64,000 nt of DNA from Mauremys mutica (Eukaryota > Chordata > Testudines > Geoemydidae): the NCBI RefSeq assembly GCF_020497125.1, contig NC_059080.1, positions 70,290,618-70,354,617 of the forward strand, written 5' to 3'. A program made the translations under genes and the position numbers. Below are positions 11,232 to 23,995 of the stretch, piece by piece. Numbering within the stretch: the stretch's first letter is position 1; the number at the start of each line of letters is the position of its first letter. The notes below the pieces were generated by a model. That model saw only the letters and a program-made list of their open reading frames with translations, was not told where the DNA came from and did not search any database.

Positions 11232-13322
11232 GAAATTGAAAGAGAAAAAAAGTAACCATCTTAGGCTGGTAAACACACTGCTTACAATTACTGCTTTGAA
11301 CAACAAAAATGACATGTGCCATTCAAACTTCAGTCTTTAGCACCTTAGAAAAGAGTAACATGCATAAACAGTACTAAAACATGTAATAATTACTAAAGTA
11401 TTAAAGATGTTGAAAACTAGAAATATATTTTAAATGTATTTGAGAGAGTCACATGTGGAAAAAAGAAAACAATTAAAAGTGTTTATACTGATTAGATTCC
11501 TTGACACCAATTTCTATATCAAAGAAAAAAGTCCAGACCATTATACTTCTGGGGTGTTTTGTACTCTCTGCAAGGAAGTTTTTGGTTACATTTCTGACCC
11601 CACTTTCCAGTCTACCCATGTGCACAATTTCTTGTATGAGAAGTTGCCATGCATCACTCAACATGCCCACCACTGACCATTAGTAAGTTATAAAAAGCTA
11701 TAAAAATGCAAATTTTGAATATTCCCATTGAGCCAGAAGTCAGGACATATTGGTGATATCCACTGACACCTTTTTAAAAATATAGTTCATATCAATGACA
11801 GAATACCGATGCCTCATCCACGCGGTGTGTTAGTCTCTACTAGTAGGGTATAAATACTAGTATAACCCAGCATGTCACGCATCAACTGGCCCATGTTGAC
11901 CCTGGTGGCATGCACTAGAAGTTCCCTAGAGCATCAGGACTACTAGACTAGAATTTACATCCCACTGATGCAGACTAATGCATCATATAGGCAATCCTCA
12001 CAGGATGTTGCAGACATAATTCTGCTTCTGAGCCTACTCTCAGTAGGGAGGTTATGACATCATTAAAACTAGGACTTTGACAAAGTGACCCATCCACCAG
12101 TGAAAAATATTCCATGACACCACTACTTTCTGTTTTACTTCTGGGCTAAATAGAATTTATAAGCTAAGATTCAGATTTTATTAAATGTGTATTTTTCCAT
12201 AACATACTAACTATGTCCTAAAAAGATAGAGTAACAGTATATTTCCCCCCTGCAAATAAAGACTTCCCATAGGGACACAAGTCAAAACTGAAAAGGCCTC
12301 CTGTCCTATACTCTCTCATTTCCCAAGAAACAGAATTTACTTTGTGTGGTCCTCCAAGTGAAAGGAAAATCTATCCTTGCAAATGATGCGTGGTATGCTG
12401 TGAAAACTCCCTGGAGAATTCTCTCACAGATCTCTCATTTACTTTCAACTTTCTCCTGAACTCATATTGCAATCTACTGGAATGTTCCTACCAGAATATC
12501 TATATACAGCTTAACATAGCTTCACAGCTTTCAACTATGTTGGACCTATAAATAGACAGTAATGCCACACTTTATTAAAGGAGGAGTGACAAAGAAAGAA
12601 ATTGCCTAATTTAAACTGAGAAGTAGTGAAATGTGCATGATTTGCTTTTCATTTCATATCTGGCTCTAATCCAGCATAGCTGAATGAATTTAGTGCAAGA
12701 ACAAACTGTACTCAGTAGTATGGTCACATGCTCCAACCTGTACAGTGGAAGAAACAGGGAGGGAAATGTACAGTTTTTCTACTTATGTCAAGCTTGTTGT
12801 TTTGAGATATTTTCAATAAATAAAAACAAATTTTCAGCGTCAAAGCAATATATCATATCTATTATCTAATGTTTCTGTAATCTACCTCAACTCCCAAATC
12901 TGTCATGCATTACTTATAAAAATCCTCTCTTGCTTCCCCCAACACAACCAGTACCATCACCACTCTTTTGTAAATAAACCTGGTGCAATCTCTGGGTGTT
13001 ACTCTCCAGTCTTCTGGACACAGAAACTAATACAAGAGAAAAAGCATTTACTGGAGACAGGGAAATATTATCTAGTGAAACCATTCAGAAACTTCAGCAG
13101 TTCTGAAGAAAATAGTAATTATGGAAGACTAGGTGCATAAGCTACCAAAACCTTTGGGAAAGTGAAACAGGGTGAAGGCTGGAGTAGGTTACGTATCTAG
13201 GAATTTCTGTGACTCAGGATGACTGGTCAAAAATATATGGAGCAGTAACTGTAGCACGCTTTCAATACATGTAAGCTGGCTCTCAGGAGTTCCTTAGAAA
13301 AGCACCATGAAAAGGATACTTA
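11232..13322. other. no gene or named repeat seen
   Basis: AT-rich single-copy-looking sequence. The stretch at 11740-12110 is less AT-rich, with a small palindrome (actagtaggg...actagta) around 11840-11865, but I cannot assign it. Confidence 0.35.
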
Positions 13323-13340
13323 TAGTAGTAGTAGTAGTAA
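13323..13340. repeat. (TAG)n microsatellite
   Basis: Six consecutive TAG units. Confidence 0.9.
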
Positions 13341-13666
13341 CATGGGTCAGTTTCAGATCTATTACCACACCTTCTACATCTGCAGGGTTACAACAGGATA
13401 CGATACTCTTGTACAGATTTCCTGAAAATTCTCTTGACACACTACTGTGAAGCCACATAAGCAACTTCAGTTTCCTTGTAAAATAGTTTGGAGCAAGGAC
13501 AGCTGATAACCCATACTATAACTGCACAACTGTAGTGCGTGGTCTGACTGATTCCACACACAACAAAAACAAAGATAACATCCATACTGAAAGCAGACCT
13601 GCTTCCTCAAGGTCACTGTAATATCACCATAACTATATAGCATAAATAGGGCCTTACATCTGTGGA

Positions 13667-13690
13667 GTGTGTGTGTGTGTGTGTGTGTGT
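13667..13690. repeat. (GT)12 microsatellite
   Basis: Twelve uninterrupted GT units. Confidence 0.95.
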
Positions 13691-14539
13691 ACATAAATTA
13701 GAACTTATGAAGTGCTTCACCACTAAGACTTAAAAACTTTACAGTATTTCTTGACTTCTGTGACAAAATAACTGAATTTATTGTGGGAATGATTCCCATC
13801 TTGTGAGGATGCCCGTGTCTGAATTAAATGGACAATACTGGGTCTCATCAGAAAGAGCTCCCAACATTGTGTTTGGCAGGTGCCCGGATTATAACTTGAC
13901 TTTTCTGATGACTCCATGACCACCTTTGTTTCTTGCCTTCCATAACATTTTCCACTGATATAACAAGAAAGGAGGAAGCCAATTTTATAGGAATTCACTC
14001 TCAATGACCAAAGACACTCATGCTTACAAGAAACAGGAGTTGTATCCCAGTATTCAGAGTAAGAGATACATGGCATACCTAGTGTGAGCACAGAGAAAGT
14101 GGCTGTCAAAAGACATTTTCCAGAGAGAAGCTCTTAGGCTGTGAAATCTTTAGTTTTGAGAGGCACTACACATGCAGTACTGCCCAACGTTAGCACTGCT
14201 CACGCAAGGCATATGGGGATTATAGATTGTCAGACAATCCCACGTAAGTCCTCCTGAGTGAGAAGCCCACTCTTTCAGGTAAAAATAACCTTCAGCTGGA
14301 AATGCTGAGTCTTTAGCCACCAGGAAAGATAGCCTTGTCCATCTTCTGTAGTGTCACCAGGTTGGACTTTGACTACTACATGCAAACAACTGTATTCTTT
14401 AAAATGAAGGCAAGAGGACTATAAAGTAGTAAGTGGTGGGACAAGAAGCCTCTTGACATTTGTTGTTCTGCATCTTGGGCCACTCTCATCCTTCCATATG
14501 CAGCTTCGGGGGGGAATGCGATGTAGAAGGTGGTGGGGT

Positions 14540-15186
14540 ATGATGATTAAGGCTATGTTTTAGTCACGGATATTTTTAGTAAAAGTCATGGACAGGTCAT
14601 GGGCAGTAAACAAAGATTCACAGTCCATGACTTGTGCTATATACCCCTAACTAAAACTTAGGCCAGGGAGTTGCAGGGTGGTTGCTTGAGACCCCTGCTG
14701 GTGTTGGGGGGGGAGGGGAAGAGGGCACGCAGGAGGTGGTGTGCCGCCTGGGACCCCTGCTGGTGTTGGGTGGGCGGGGGGACAGGGGGCAGCCCATCAG
14801 GCTCCCTACCGGGCTTCACGCAGCTCTCTGGAAGTGGCCAGCATGTCCCTGCAACTCTTAGGGGGAGGGAAGGCCAGGGAGGCTCCGTGTGCTGCCCCGC
14901 CACGAGCTCCAACTCCCATTGGCTGGGTATTGCAGCCAATGGGAGCTGCAGGGCGGTGTCTTCAGGCAGGAGCAGCACACAGAGCCCTCTTGCCCCTCCA
15001 CCTTGGAAATGCAGGAACACGCCAGCCACTTCCAGAGAGGGTCTGCTCCCACACCCCAACTCCCAGCCCTCAACTCCCTCAAACACCCAAACTGCCCCAA
15101 CAGCGGCCCAGAGCCAGCCGCACCAGAAGTCACAGAGGTCATGGAATCCGTGACTTCCATGACAGACTCGGAGCCTTAATGATGAT
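14540..15186. mobile_element. hAT MITE with perfect 8-bp target duplication
   Basis: The element is 14548-15178, flanked by identical octamers ATGATGAT (14540-14547 and 15179-15186). It starts taaggctatgttttagtcac and ends ...gagcctta. Near the left end are segments such as tttttagtaaaagtcatgg that recur at the right end of the related element at 59701-60209. The interior is GC-rich (about 14650-15120) and gives several spurious long frames on both strands. It carries no transposase. Confidence 0.8.
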
Positions 15187-17523
15187 CCACAATGGCAGCT
15201 GAGCATTACAGCCTGGTTGGAATGGCAGACTGACGTGGAGCAGAAGCTAGATACAATAGCCCAGATGGAGGACCACAGTGACACAGCAAAGGACATTAAC
15301 CTCTTTTTCCCAGTCTTAGGGATGGTTAGAAAATCCTATTAGTTTCTTATGATATCTCCCCACAGAGCATGAGATGGGATATAAATATTTATCAAAGAGC
15401 CACAGACCTTGGCCACAGTATCAAAATGCTCTCTCTTCTGTGTTTTGTTTTATTATGTTGTTGGCGGTGGGTGGTTGTTTTTTTTGGGGGGGGGGGGCGG
15501 GGGAGGAGGTTGTTCTTTTTGATCCTCTCATTCTGATTCAGACAGAGACTCTTCCTCCCCTGAGGAGGAATTTTTATTAATAAAATAATAATATTTCCTT
15601 CCCCTGTGGTGTTTGGCTCTGTGCTCCTGATTGAAAGGGTGAAGTGAAATTGGGCTCAGGGATTACTCTAGAAATATTTCAGGTGATTAGGACCCTTAAA
15701 GAAGTTGTGTTTATTGTCTACGCTGAGGCTTGTTTCAAGGCCTCTGGCATTATGACTCACAAGAAGATAGTGAGAGAGACACCTGTCACTGGAGTCAGCT
15801 TTATCAGTCCTGCTTGCAGCTTTTTTGCTAGGAGGTGACCCTGCCCAAATTGGAATGTGAGGGAGAAACTGCATTCTGTGCACAGAAAAAGCTAAATAGC
15901 CCCATAGGACACTTGAGTGAGGGCGGTCTAAATATGAGATGCAGACCTTTCCTTGTGCCTTTGGCTTTCCAACCTAGCTTTCTGTATGAAACCTGCCACT
16001 TCAGAGCCTCAGTTGCAGAAGCAGAGTCATGGAGAAAGAGTCCCCAAAAGGCAAGTCCAGCCTGGGGGCTGAACTGATATTAAAATGGCCAAATTATTGA
16101 CCCAAATTGTTACCCAGCAATTTTAAATAAAATTTTGGAGTTTTCCTCAGAAAATATCCGTAACAGTGGATCCTCATCTGTGAAAGATGAAAATACAACC
16201 AAAACAGAATATAGCTAGGGACAGTTTATTACAAAATGATCCACAGATTATCCCAGCAGGCTGAACATTAAGAGGTTTTATTTGTACATTAAATTACTCT
16301 AGTCTAGGATTTCATACTCAATGTTGAAATACAAAAACTAAACAGCTATATACTACCTCTTCTTGAACAGGCTGTTTATTATTCCCTAGTTTTCACCTTT
16401 GTCAAATAAAAATCCAGTCCTCTCTCAATTTTGGCCATTTGGGACCAAAATTAAATTTTGACTTCATTGTTTTGTCCAGTAAATTAAACTGCAAAATAGA
16501 TTTCTGAATAAACCTCTCAAGTTAAGTGAGTACCAGAGCATTAGGAATATATGATCTCATTAATGCGCCATACTGAGATTTAACATAATACTTCAGGTGC
16601 AAATGCAGAAAACCGAAAAGGAGAGGGAATTTTTCATTAAAGTTATGACTCGGATATACATGGCACAATTAAACATGGAACGGTATATCATTTTATACAT
16701 CTATATTTTATACAAGGTTCCTGAGTTAAACCGTAAAGTAAGTTAATGCCCAATTATATTGCCTATCCTGACAAAGATAAACCTGCTTCACTAATTTGCA
16801 TGTGTTAGACTGTGCAACCTGGACTCACATTGACAAACGTTACATGACGAGTAGTATGCTTTTCAATGGCAAAAGTTGTGGTGTCTCCTTTAAAATTATT
16901 CGATGGCAAATGCAGAAATTATTCTTTTATTATGGTGTTTTTGCATCATGTTCTAATTTTAGGTACCGAACTTGCTGTCCAGAGTTTATGCCACATATTT
17001 TACTTGATATTTTCTACAACTGTGAAACAGCAGGGATAATACACTATAATTCTAGTAGCACATGTTCAACACCTGATTTACAGACTCAAAACAGCCTAAA
17101 CAGAACATAACAAATTTTAGTTTTCAATCCATTGGTAGTACATTTAAAAATACGTTTCATATTTTCTAAAATTTTACTAAATGAAAAAGGACTCAAAATG
17201 TTTCTTTTAAATAAGTATTTAAAGTTTTTCTCTCAAAACAGTAAGAGCATTTTATTTGTCCTCTCCCCAGTGTACTATTGAACTGTTTCAATGGGGAAAG
17301 CGCCTGATATAGATTTAAGTCATCATCTGGGTGTCCTATTGTTTCTTATCAACAAGCACCAGTGTTTCCTTAACAACATACAAAACAGCACACACAAGAC
17401 AAATGTTCTAATAGATGGTGCTAGGACTGGAGCGAGCTGAGGTAAGGATCATTAACATTACTGACATCATTGTTGGCAGCTTAACAAAAGGGAAAACCTG
17501 TGTTTAATCTATTTCCTACTCAC
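15187..17523. other. no gene seen; homopolymer tract at 15477-15504
   Basis: A T run followed by a 13-base G run and CGGGGG lies at 15477-15504. The rest is AT-rich with only short frames that I cannot assign. Confidence 0.35.
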
Positions 17524-17602
17524 CACAGGCTGTAGCTGAGTCCCCAATAATATGATTTGTGGTTAACTTTATGGAAGAAGTTGGTAATGCAAGAAAAATG
17601 TA
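17524..17602 (-). other. candidate internal exon (unrecognised)
   Basis: On the minus strand a good acceptor (tgcttgtttgtttcag) precedes 79 bases with an open frame reading IFLALPTSSIKLTTNHIIGD, and a strong donor (gtg|gtgagt) follows. Phase is 0 at the start with one base left at the end. Joined to the candidate terminal exon at 11230 it would stop almost at once, so the two need not be neighbours. No family is recognised. Confidence 0.2.
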
Positions 17603-19254
17603 CTGAAACAAACAAGCATCTTTAAAAGTTACTACATGGTATGTTTGACAAGCGATCTCTGCTCATCATCTCTTAAAATATACAGTTAACACTAATGTAT
17701 GATCCAGTCAGCAGAACTTTCTTTTCACTGGATTTTTAGGCCAGACTGGATACAAGACAGGTCAACTGTAGTTCCCAATACTATTAAAGTCTATTTTAAG
17801 ATTTCATATTAGCAACATATGATTTACATCTCCTGGAGAAAGCAACTGAAGACTTTCTGAAGTTCACTTATTTCCCTTAAGGGGTAAATAAAAAGGGGGA
17901 GAGGGGCATTTAAGTCTTTAACTATCCTAAAACAGTAAATAGTCTAGACAAAAAGAATTTTTTTTCCTGAAGTCAACTGAAACCTCATGCATACAAGGGA
18001 AGTGTGCTTAAAAAGTATTCAATTTATCATCCTCATTCTTTCCTCCCCAAGCAATTCTCATTGAAAAAACACAAGACTAAAATATCTCCAAGCTATGAAA
18101 ATGAAAAATAGAGCTATGTTAAAGCAAAAGAAGCATTCCAGCCTTCCATTTAAATTTCTTATTCTGATTTATTGGGTGCCAACACTGTGTTTGGTGCTGT
18201 ACAACGCATACGTAAAACAGTCCCATACAAACGACATGATTATCCTGTTTAAAAGAAGAAATGCAAGTATGTACTTTTCTTCACAATAATTTGATTCAGC
18301 TGAAACTGTTCTCAGTTCAGCAAATAGATGCAACTAGTTTACAGCTGCTTAACATGCCAGGCAAATAGGGCAAAATGCATCTCCAGTAATATTGGATCTA
18401 CTTGGCATACTGTGACATTACATTGTAATTTCAACTGAACGTCAATACAATAAAAAAAGCACAGACAGAAATGGGGGAACAACTAGAAGAGCACAGACAG
18501 AAATGGGGGGCAACAGCTAGAAGGTGATTAAGGTAGGGATGTCTCTCCCCTCCTCCACAAAGGTAGCAACAGGGAAATTTAAAAAACAAAACAAAACACA
18601 CCCTTACTGAATCAGTTTAACAACTGTTTTGTTTGTTTGTTTGGGGGGGAGAAGCGGATCACCATACATGACAATATTCCCGGATAGACTGAAAAACTGT
18701 CAATTATGGGGTGGTGCTAGAATACTGATTACCGTAACAAAAAACCGGGCTACCATTCTATCTTCCTGTATTGTAGGCAGGAAAAAACCCACACACACTT
18801 TGGATGAGGTTTAGTCTAAGCAAAATAGTGCCTGTCTAATGTACAGCCTGGATTTTTCAGACTGCTGTCATAGTTTTTCGCTGCCCCTAATTCAGAATCC
18901 TGCTCTGCAAGACCTGGACAGATTACCTTGGAGGTTTGGAAAGGGAAAACACTCAAGACCCCTATTCAATACAGACAGCGTTTCAAACTGGGAGTTGTTT
19001 GAAGAGGTTCACTTTATTCGAAACCCCACATTTTTCCTTGTCCTCTCCCCATCCCTACAACAGATATGCGGAAATCAAGCTCTTCCCAACTTCAAGACTC
19101 TCTTCATTTGGTGGGAAGAATCTCTTTCCAGACTTTTACAGACAAGGCAGGACTAATTATGGGGGAGAAGGAATTTAATTTTTTAAAATTTCTTCCCCAT
19201 CCCTTGTTTTTCCTCTCTTTATTCTTCCTATCTCCCCCTGTGGGTCCAGAGACA
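17603..19254. other. no gene seen; possible old LINE/MIR tail
   Basis: At about 18165-18235 'ttgggtgccaacactgtg' and 'ctgtacaacgcatacg' resemble the 3' tails of L2/MIR-type repeats. A tandem duplication lies at 18458-18523. The rest is unassigned. Confidence 0.35.
18458..18523. repeat. two-copy tandem duplication, about 32 bp unit
   Basis: The unit beginning agcacagacagaaatgggg and ending ctagaag is present twice in a row (18458-18489 and 18490-18523) with two or three differences. Confidence 0.85.
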
Positions 19255-19519
19255 GAATAGGCCCACTGGCTCCTCCATGCATGTCGTAAGAGGCGACTAA
19301 AAGGGGGCTGCCTGGAGAGGGATGGGCTCCACCAGGTTAGAAATTTGCCCAAGACACACCGTATGATAAGCAAGTCAACCATGTCCATACTGGATTGGTT
19401 GCAGCCTGGGTTAATAATGACCGCACCATCCGTCTCCCACCAGGGCGGATGCAACAAGTATACTACTGGTGTAACCCCAACAAAGAGGATCCGTGAACAG
19501 ATAACATCACCATAGCCGC

Positions 19520-20271
19520 ATGGAATGCAAGGACATTGAGACAAATAGGGAGGTGAAAGAACTCACGTACGAAATGGAACAATACACTTGGCACCTCCTA
19601 GTAATCTCTGAGGTCAGATGGAAGAATTTTGAAGAAGGCTATGTACTCTATTACAATGGAGAGGACAAACATGTCAACAACGTAGGATTTCGTGTGCATA
19701 ACGATGTCAAGAATTCAATATTAGCATGCCGCCCAACGTCCAGCAGTCTTATTTCCCTGTCTAAAGGCAGTACCATTTAATATCACAGTGGTACAAGTCT
19801 ACGCCCCTACAACAGACTATGACGATGAGCAAATTGAAGATTTTTACAATCAGTTCCAAGACATCATCAATAAGGTACACAAGAAATATATCCTGATTGT
19901 AGAGGGAGATTGGAATGCTAAAGTGAGTACTGACGCACAGGCAGATTGGCAAGATTATTGTGGTCCTTTCTGTAATGCGGTAACCAATGAGAGAGGATTG
20001 AAACTTCTGGAGTTTGCCAGCTATAACAATCTGGTTCTTGCAAACACATTAGGAGCACATAAAGCATCCAGACGATCAACATGGCATGCACCTGATGGTC
20101 TACATCACAGCCAGATGGACTACATCATGGTGCAAAACCAATTTCATTCTGGGATTAACAGAGCTAAAACAAGGAGCTTTCTCCAGTGCTTATATTGGAA
20201 GTGATCACAACCTTGTGATGCTAAACTTTTGGCTGTGGCTAAGGAAAACCGTTCACCAGAACCAAGATTGA
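19520..20271 (+). pseudogene. LINE apurinic endonuclease domain, frameshifted
   Basis: In living elements this domain nicks the target DNA to prime reverse transcription. Three frames together give the APE-type order: 'LLVISEVRW' (the glutamate motif), 'VVQVYAPTTD', 'VEGDWNAKV' (D/N catalytic pair), 'NERGLKLLEF', 'TWHAPDG..QMDYIMV' and 'GSDHNLVM' (catalytic Asp-His). The first frameshift lies near 19760, just before FNITVVQVYAP, and the second near 20190, before GSDH. Key residues look retained, so decay is mainly by small indels. The reverse transcriptase follows after about 400 bases of degraded linker. Confidence 0.75.
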
Positions 20272-20669
20272 CTTAGAAAGACTCAGACTGAAACATTGCA
20301 GAGTCATTCCAAGCAATGATTGGCGGAAAATTTGCCCCATTGCTTGCTCTAAAGGAAGATGTAGAAACAATGACCAACAATTTCAACACTGTAACGAATG
20401 AGGCAACAATGGACATCCTTGGGAAACACCGTAAGACGACAAAACCATAGGTCACAAATGAAATACTACAGATGTGTGACATTAGAAGAGAACTTAAGAG
20501 AGACAAGAACAGCAGTGAGGGAGCTGATAAATACAGAGTGATTAGCAGAAAGATCAAGAAAGGAATGAAGGTGGCCAAGGAGATATGGATTGAAAAACAA
20601 TGCTCTAAAATTGAAGAGTGTATCAATAATAAAAATAGCAAATGAGCCTTCCAGGTTGTAAAAGATCTG

Positions 20670-22330
20670 ATGAAGGAAAGATGGACCAAAGCTAATGCAA
20701 TTCAAGACAAAGAAGGGAACAGTCTTACAGAAGAAAGGGACATCATCAACAGATGGACAAACTACTGCTCTGATCTATACAACCACCAGACAAATGGAGA
20801 CCCTAGTGTCCTAGAAGCCCAGATTCAACACAGGAGGATGACTTTCCAATACTGCATGAAGAAGTGGAGACAGTTGTGAAATCATTCAAGAATGGAAAGG
20901 CTACAGGTATTGACAACATCCCAGCTGAACGGAGGAGAAATAGTAATAAATGTACTCACCAAGATCTGCAACAAGATCTGGCAGACCAGTGAGTGGCCCT
21001 CCACGTGGACACAGTCACTAATCATCACTCTGCCAAAGAAAGGCAACATGCAATTGTGTCAAAATTACTGGACCATAAACTTAATTAGCCATCCCAGCAA
21101 AGTGATGTTGAAAGTCATATTGAACAGATTGAAGCCACAAGCAGAGAATATCATCACTACAGAACAGGCTGGCTTTCATACCGGAAGTACCACCACAGAA
21201 CAGATTTTCAACCTTCATGTTCTATGTGAGAAGTACTTACGACACCCGCAGGACATCTACCACATCTTTGTTGACTTCAAGAAGGCTTTTGACGGAGTAC
21301 AGCACGAAGCTCTCTGGGCAGCCATGAAGAAGTACAATGTTGGTTGTAAGCTTATTCTTTCCATTAAACAACTGTACGCCAAGGCCAGCAGTGCAGGTCT
21401 CATCAATGGCACAATAGGAGAGTGGTTTCGCACCACTGTTGGAGCCTGGCAAGGCTGCCTTCTTTTGCCCACTCTGTTCAACATCTACTTGGAGTGCATG
21501 ACGACTGATGCCCTGGAAGATCACATATGCAGAGTCGGCATTGTTCACCCCCCAATCTCAAATCTTTGGTACGCTGATGACATTGATGGCCTGGCAGGCA
21601 GCAAAGATGAACTTGCCAACCTTGTGAAACAATTGAATGAAACCTCCGCAAAATACGGCATGGAAATCAGTACAGAGAAAACCAAGCTAATGACAAACAA
21701 ACGTGACAGGATCAGTTCACATATCACTGTCAATGGACAAAAGCTGGAGACAGTGAAACAGTTCAAGTATTTGGGGGCAACCATCATTGATGAAGGATCA
21801 AAGGTAGAAATACTGGCAAGAACTGTGTAAACAGCAGCGGCAAAGCTAAAGCCAACTGGAGGAATAAGAACATCTCCCTGGAATCCAAACAAACTGCTGC
21901 ATGCACTGGTCATCTCCATTTTTCTGTATGCGTGAGAGACATGGATCCTTACAACAGAACTTGAATGGAAAATAAAGGTAGAAGAGATGAGATACTTCCG
22001 TAAAATCCTGGGCCTCTCCTACTTCAACTATGTCACTAATGAAAAGGTCCACAACATCATCACCGAATGCGCGGGTCATATGAAGACATCCTGATGAAAA
22101 AGCGCAAACTGAAGTGGTACAGCCATGTAACAAGATCGGGCCTATCCAAGATCATCCTCCAAGGGACAGGGGAAGAGAAGAAGAGGTAGACAGAAGAAGA
22201 GAGGGATTGGAAACATAAATGAGTGGACAAGAATGGATTTCGCAGAGACTCAAGCACTCACACACAATCGTCAGGGGTGGAGACAATTGGTTGATTGCTC
22301 ATCAGTGATGGTGCCCCAATGACCAATGCA
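20670..22330 (+). pseudogene. LINE reverse transcriptase, partly open
   Basis: The longest open stretch (20892-21830, 312 codons) holds the RT palm motifs in order: LPKKGN and SHPSKVMLKVILNRL at residues 46-80, EQAGF at 91-95, VDFKKAFDGV at 127-136 with the first catalytic Asp, WQGCLLLPTLF at 186-196, WYADDIDGLAG at 226-236 with the catalytic YADD pair, YGMEISTEKTKLM at 255-267 and FKYLG at 291-295. A stop separates it from the C-terminal part, which is visible up to about 22330 in changing frames (SIFLYA, RYFRKILGLSY). The usual arginine in QAGFR is His and the thumb is broken, so no full enzyme can be made. Confidence 0.8.
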
Positions 22331-22372
22331 GTTATGGGAGTGGTGATAATGACGACGACGACGGACGACTCT

Positions 22373-23065
22373 TCCTTACTTCATATAGTGTTCTTCCCCC
22401 TCCTACTATTTCACCCCTTCAGCTAAATTCCCCCATTTCATCTCACATGCAGTTTCTTCATTCTGCCAGTGGGAAATGCAGGACTCTCTCTACCCTATTT
22501 GCTGGAAGTCTGATCTCTACCTTCTGCACTAACAAATCAGAAGGTATTCTGCTGAGCAGTTTTCAAGTAGATGTTGCTGGCAGACCTTGTCTTCAGAAGT
22601 TCAAAAAAGCTGTGTACTTAACTTGAGTTACTTAAAGACTATGGCCTTACTTTGACCATGTGAGAGCTACAAGCCATCTTGTAATCACTAAGATTTTTAC
22701 CTCAAGTTTGCTAACTCTAGTTAAGAACAGACCTTTCTTCCTAGTGAAGACAGCTGCAGAGAATACTCTTAAAGAAAATGAAAGCTATCATTTTAGTCAT
22801 TTCAGGAGAAGGGAAATGGTGCAGAACACGAGATGAAAAGGGTTGTGGGGGTGAAGGGGAGATGAAATTTAAGGAGTGCAAGATGTAGAAAAGAAGGCAA
22901 AGGATGGGGTGTGAAATGGAGTAGCAGATGGCTACATGAAAGAGAGAAGATAAATGGGGCAGTGGGCATTGTGATAGAGTGGAATTTATCTGTATCCAAT
23001 TGTGAACACTTTCTTTTTTACACTATGATCTCCATTTTGTATTATGTGCTGATCACGTCTCAACT
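22373..23065. other. no gene or named repeat seen
   Basis: Nothing that I can assign. Confidence 0.4.
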
Positions 23066-23275
23066 TGCTCAAGAAAAACAAGGTGGGTAAGGCAACCTTT
23101 TTTTTTTGGATCAACTTCTGTTGGTGAAAAAGACAAGACCTGAAAAAGAGCTCTGCATAGCTCAAAAGCTTGTCTCTATAACCAACAGAAGTTGATCCAA
23201 TAAATGAACCACCTCACCCACTTTGTTTCTCCAATACCCTAGGACCAACACAGCTAGGACACCACTGCAAACCTA
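23066..23275 (-). repeat. Penelope-like element tail forming an imperfect hairpin
   Basis: The + strand carries gagctctgcatagctcaaaa, aacagaagttgatccaataa and ctaggaccaacacagctag, all found again at 26585-26700 and partly at 63465-63540. Here a second, inverted copy of the block (ggatcaacttctgttggtga, 23109-23128) precedes it, so the ends fold back on each other. Confidence 0.6.
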
Positions 23276-23920
23276 TGCAAGTCAAGCCTACTAAGGTACA
23301 TTACAGATAGCCATCCAGCCCATGAAAGGGGCTTGACATTCCACTGAAGGATCACTGACTATCAATCAAGACATTAGTGTGGGGCTATCAACTTTGAAAG
23401 TCTCAACTACTGGCCCACCCCCTGGAACAATCCTTTTTTCTATACAGGTGAGGCAAGACTGACTGGGGAGGGGACTGGAGCCTTGCAGTTGAGCACATAC
23501 AGGGGCTGCTCTAGCTGTAAGCAAACTACACAGTAGTTTATGGTGGCAGATTTAGCCCAGTCACCCTCCATGAGTGGCACCGCATCCCATGTACCAGGTC
23601 ACAATGTCACTCCCCCACTTCCCATCATGTCAGAGGGGTGGGCAGCGCTAAATCTGCCACTCTAGGTTTATGGGGGTGGGGTGGGGTGTACATTGAAGTT
23701 TCAGCTAGGGCCGTGGATTGTCTTGTGCAGCCTCTGAGTGTATGGCATAAGGAGACAGACTTTATCTAAGAAGGAGAATTGCTCTGAAGCAGGATGCCAA
23801 CCATTGCCATATGTAAGCAGAACATGCAGGAGAGAGGGCATAAATGCTGATTAACTTCAGCCTTACAGATGGGGTGAGACGCCTGGGGAGGGTGCATCTC
23901 AGGATTTTTGTTATTTTTCA
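23276..23920. other. no gene seen; weak inverted repeat at 23545-23665
   Basis: A pair 'ggcagatttag' and 'ctaaatctgcca' about 100 bases apart suggests an old MITE, without clear ends. Confidence 0.3.
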
Positions 23921-23995
23921 AGTTTCAGAGTGGTAGCTGTGTTAGTCTGTATCAGCAAAAAGAACGGGGAGTACTTGTGGCACCTCAGAGACAAG

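Larger units (their letters stand above)
19255..22372 (+). mobile_element. RTE-type LINE, near full length, decayed
   Basis: The segment has the order expected of an RTE-clade LINE: 5' leader with gtcgtaagaggcgactaaaa, apurinic endonuclease, reverse transcriptase, C-terminal region and a short 3' end with a gatgacgacgacgac tail. At about 3.1 kb it is close to the family's usual 3.2-3.5 kb. Reading needs at least three frame changes and there are internal stops, so it is dead. RTE versus an RTE-related clade cannot be settled by eye. Confidence 0.75.

Noticed and set aside
13667..13690. CRISPR-like or other spaced repeat arrays
   Set aside because: Only simple microsatellites are present. No direct repeats with regular unique spacers were seen anywhere.
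14658..15296. Long minus-strand frame of 212 codons and overlapping frames on both strands
   Set aside because: It lies in the GC-rich body of a hAT MITE bounded by a perfect target duplication. Frames on both strands result from low stop-codon density.
20273..20689. 138-codon minus-strand frame
   Set aside because: It is antisense to the LINE linker region and has no motif.
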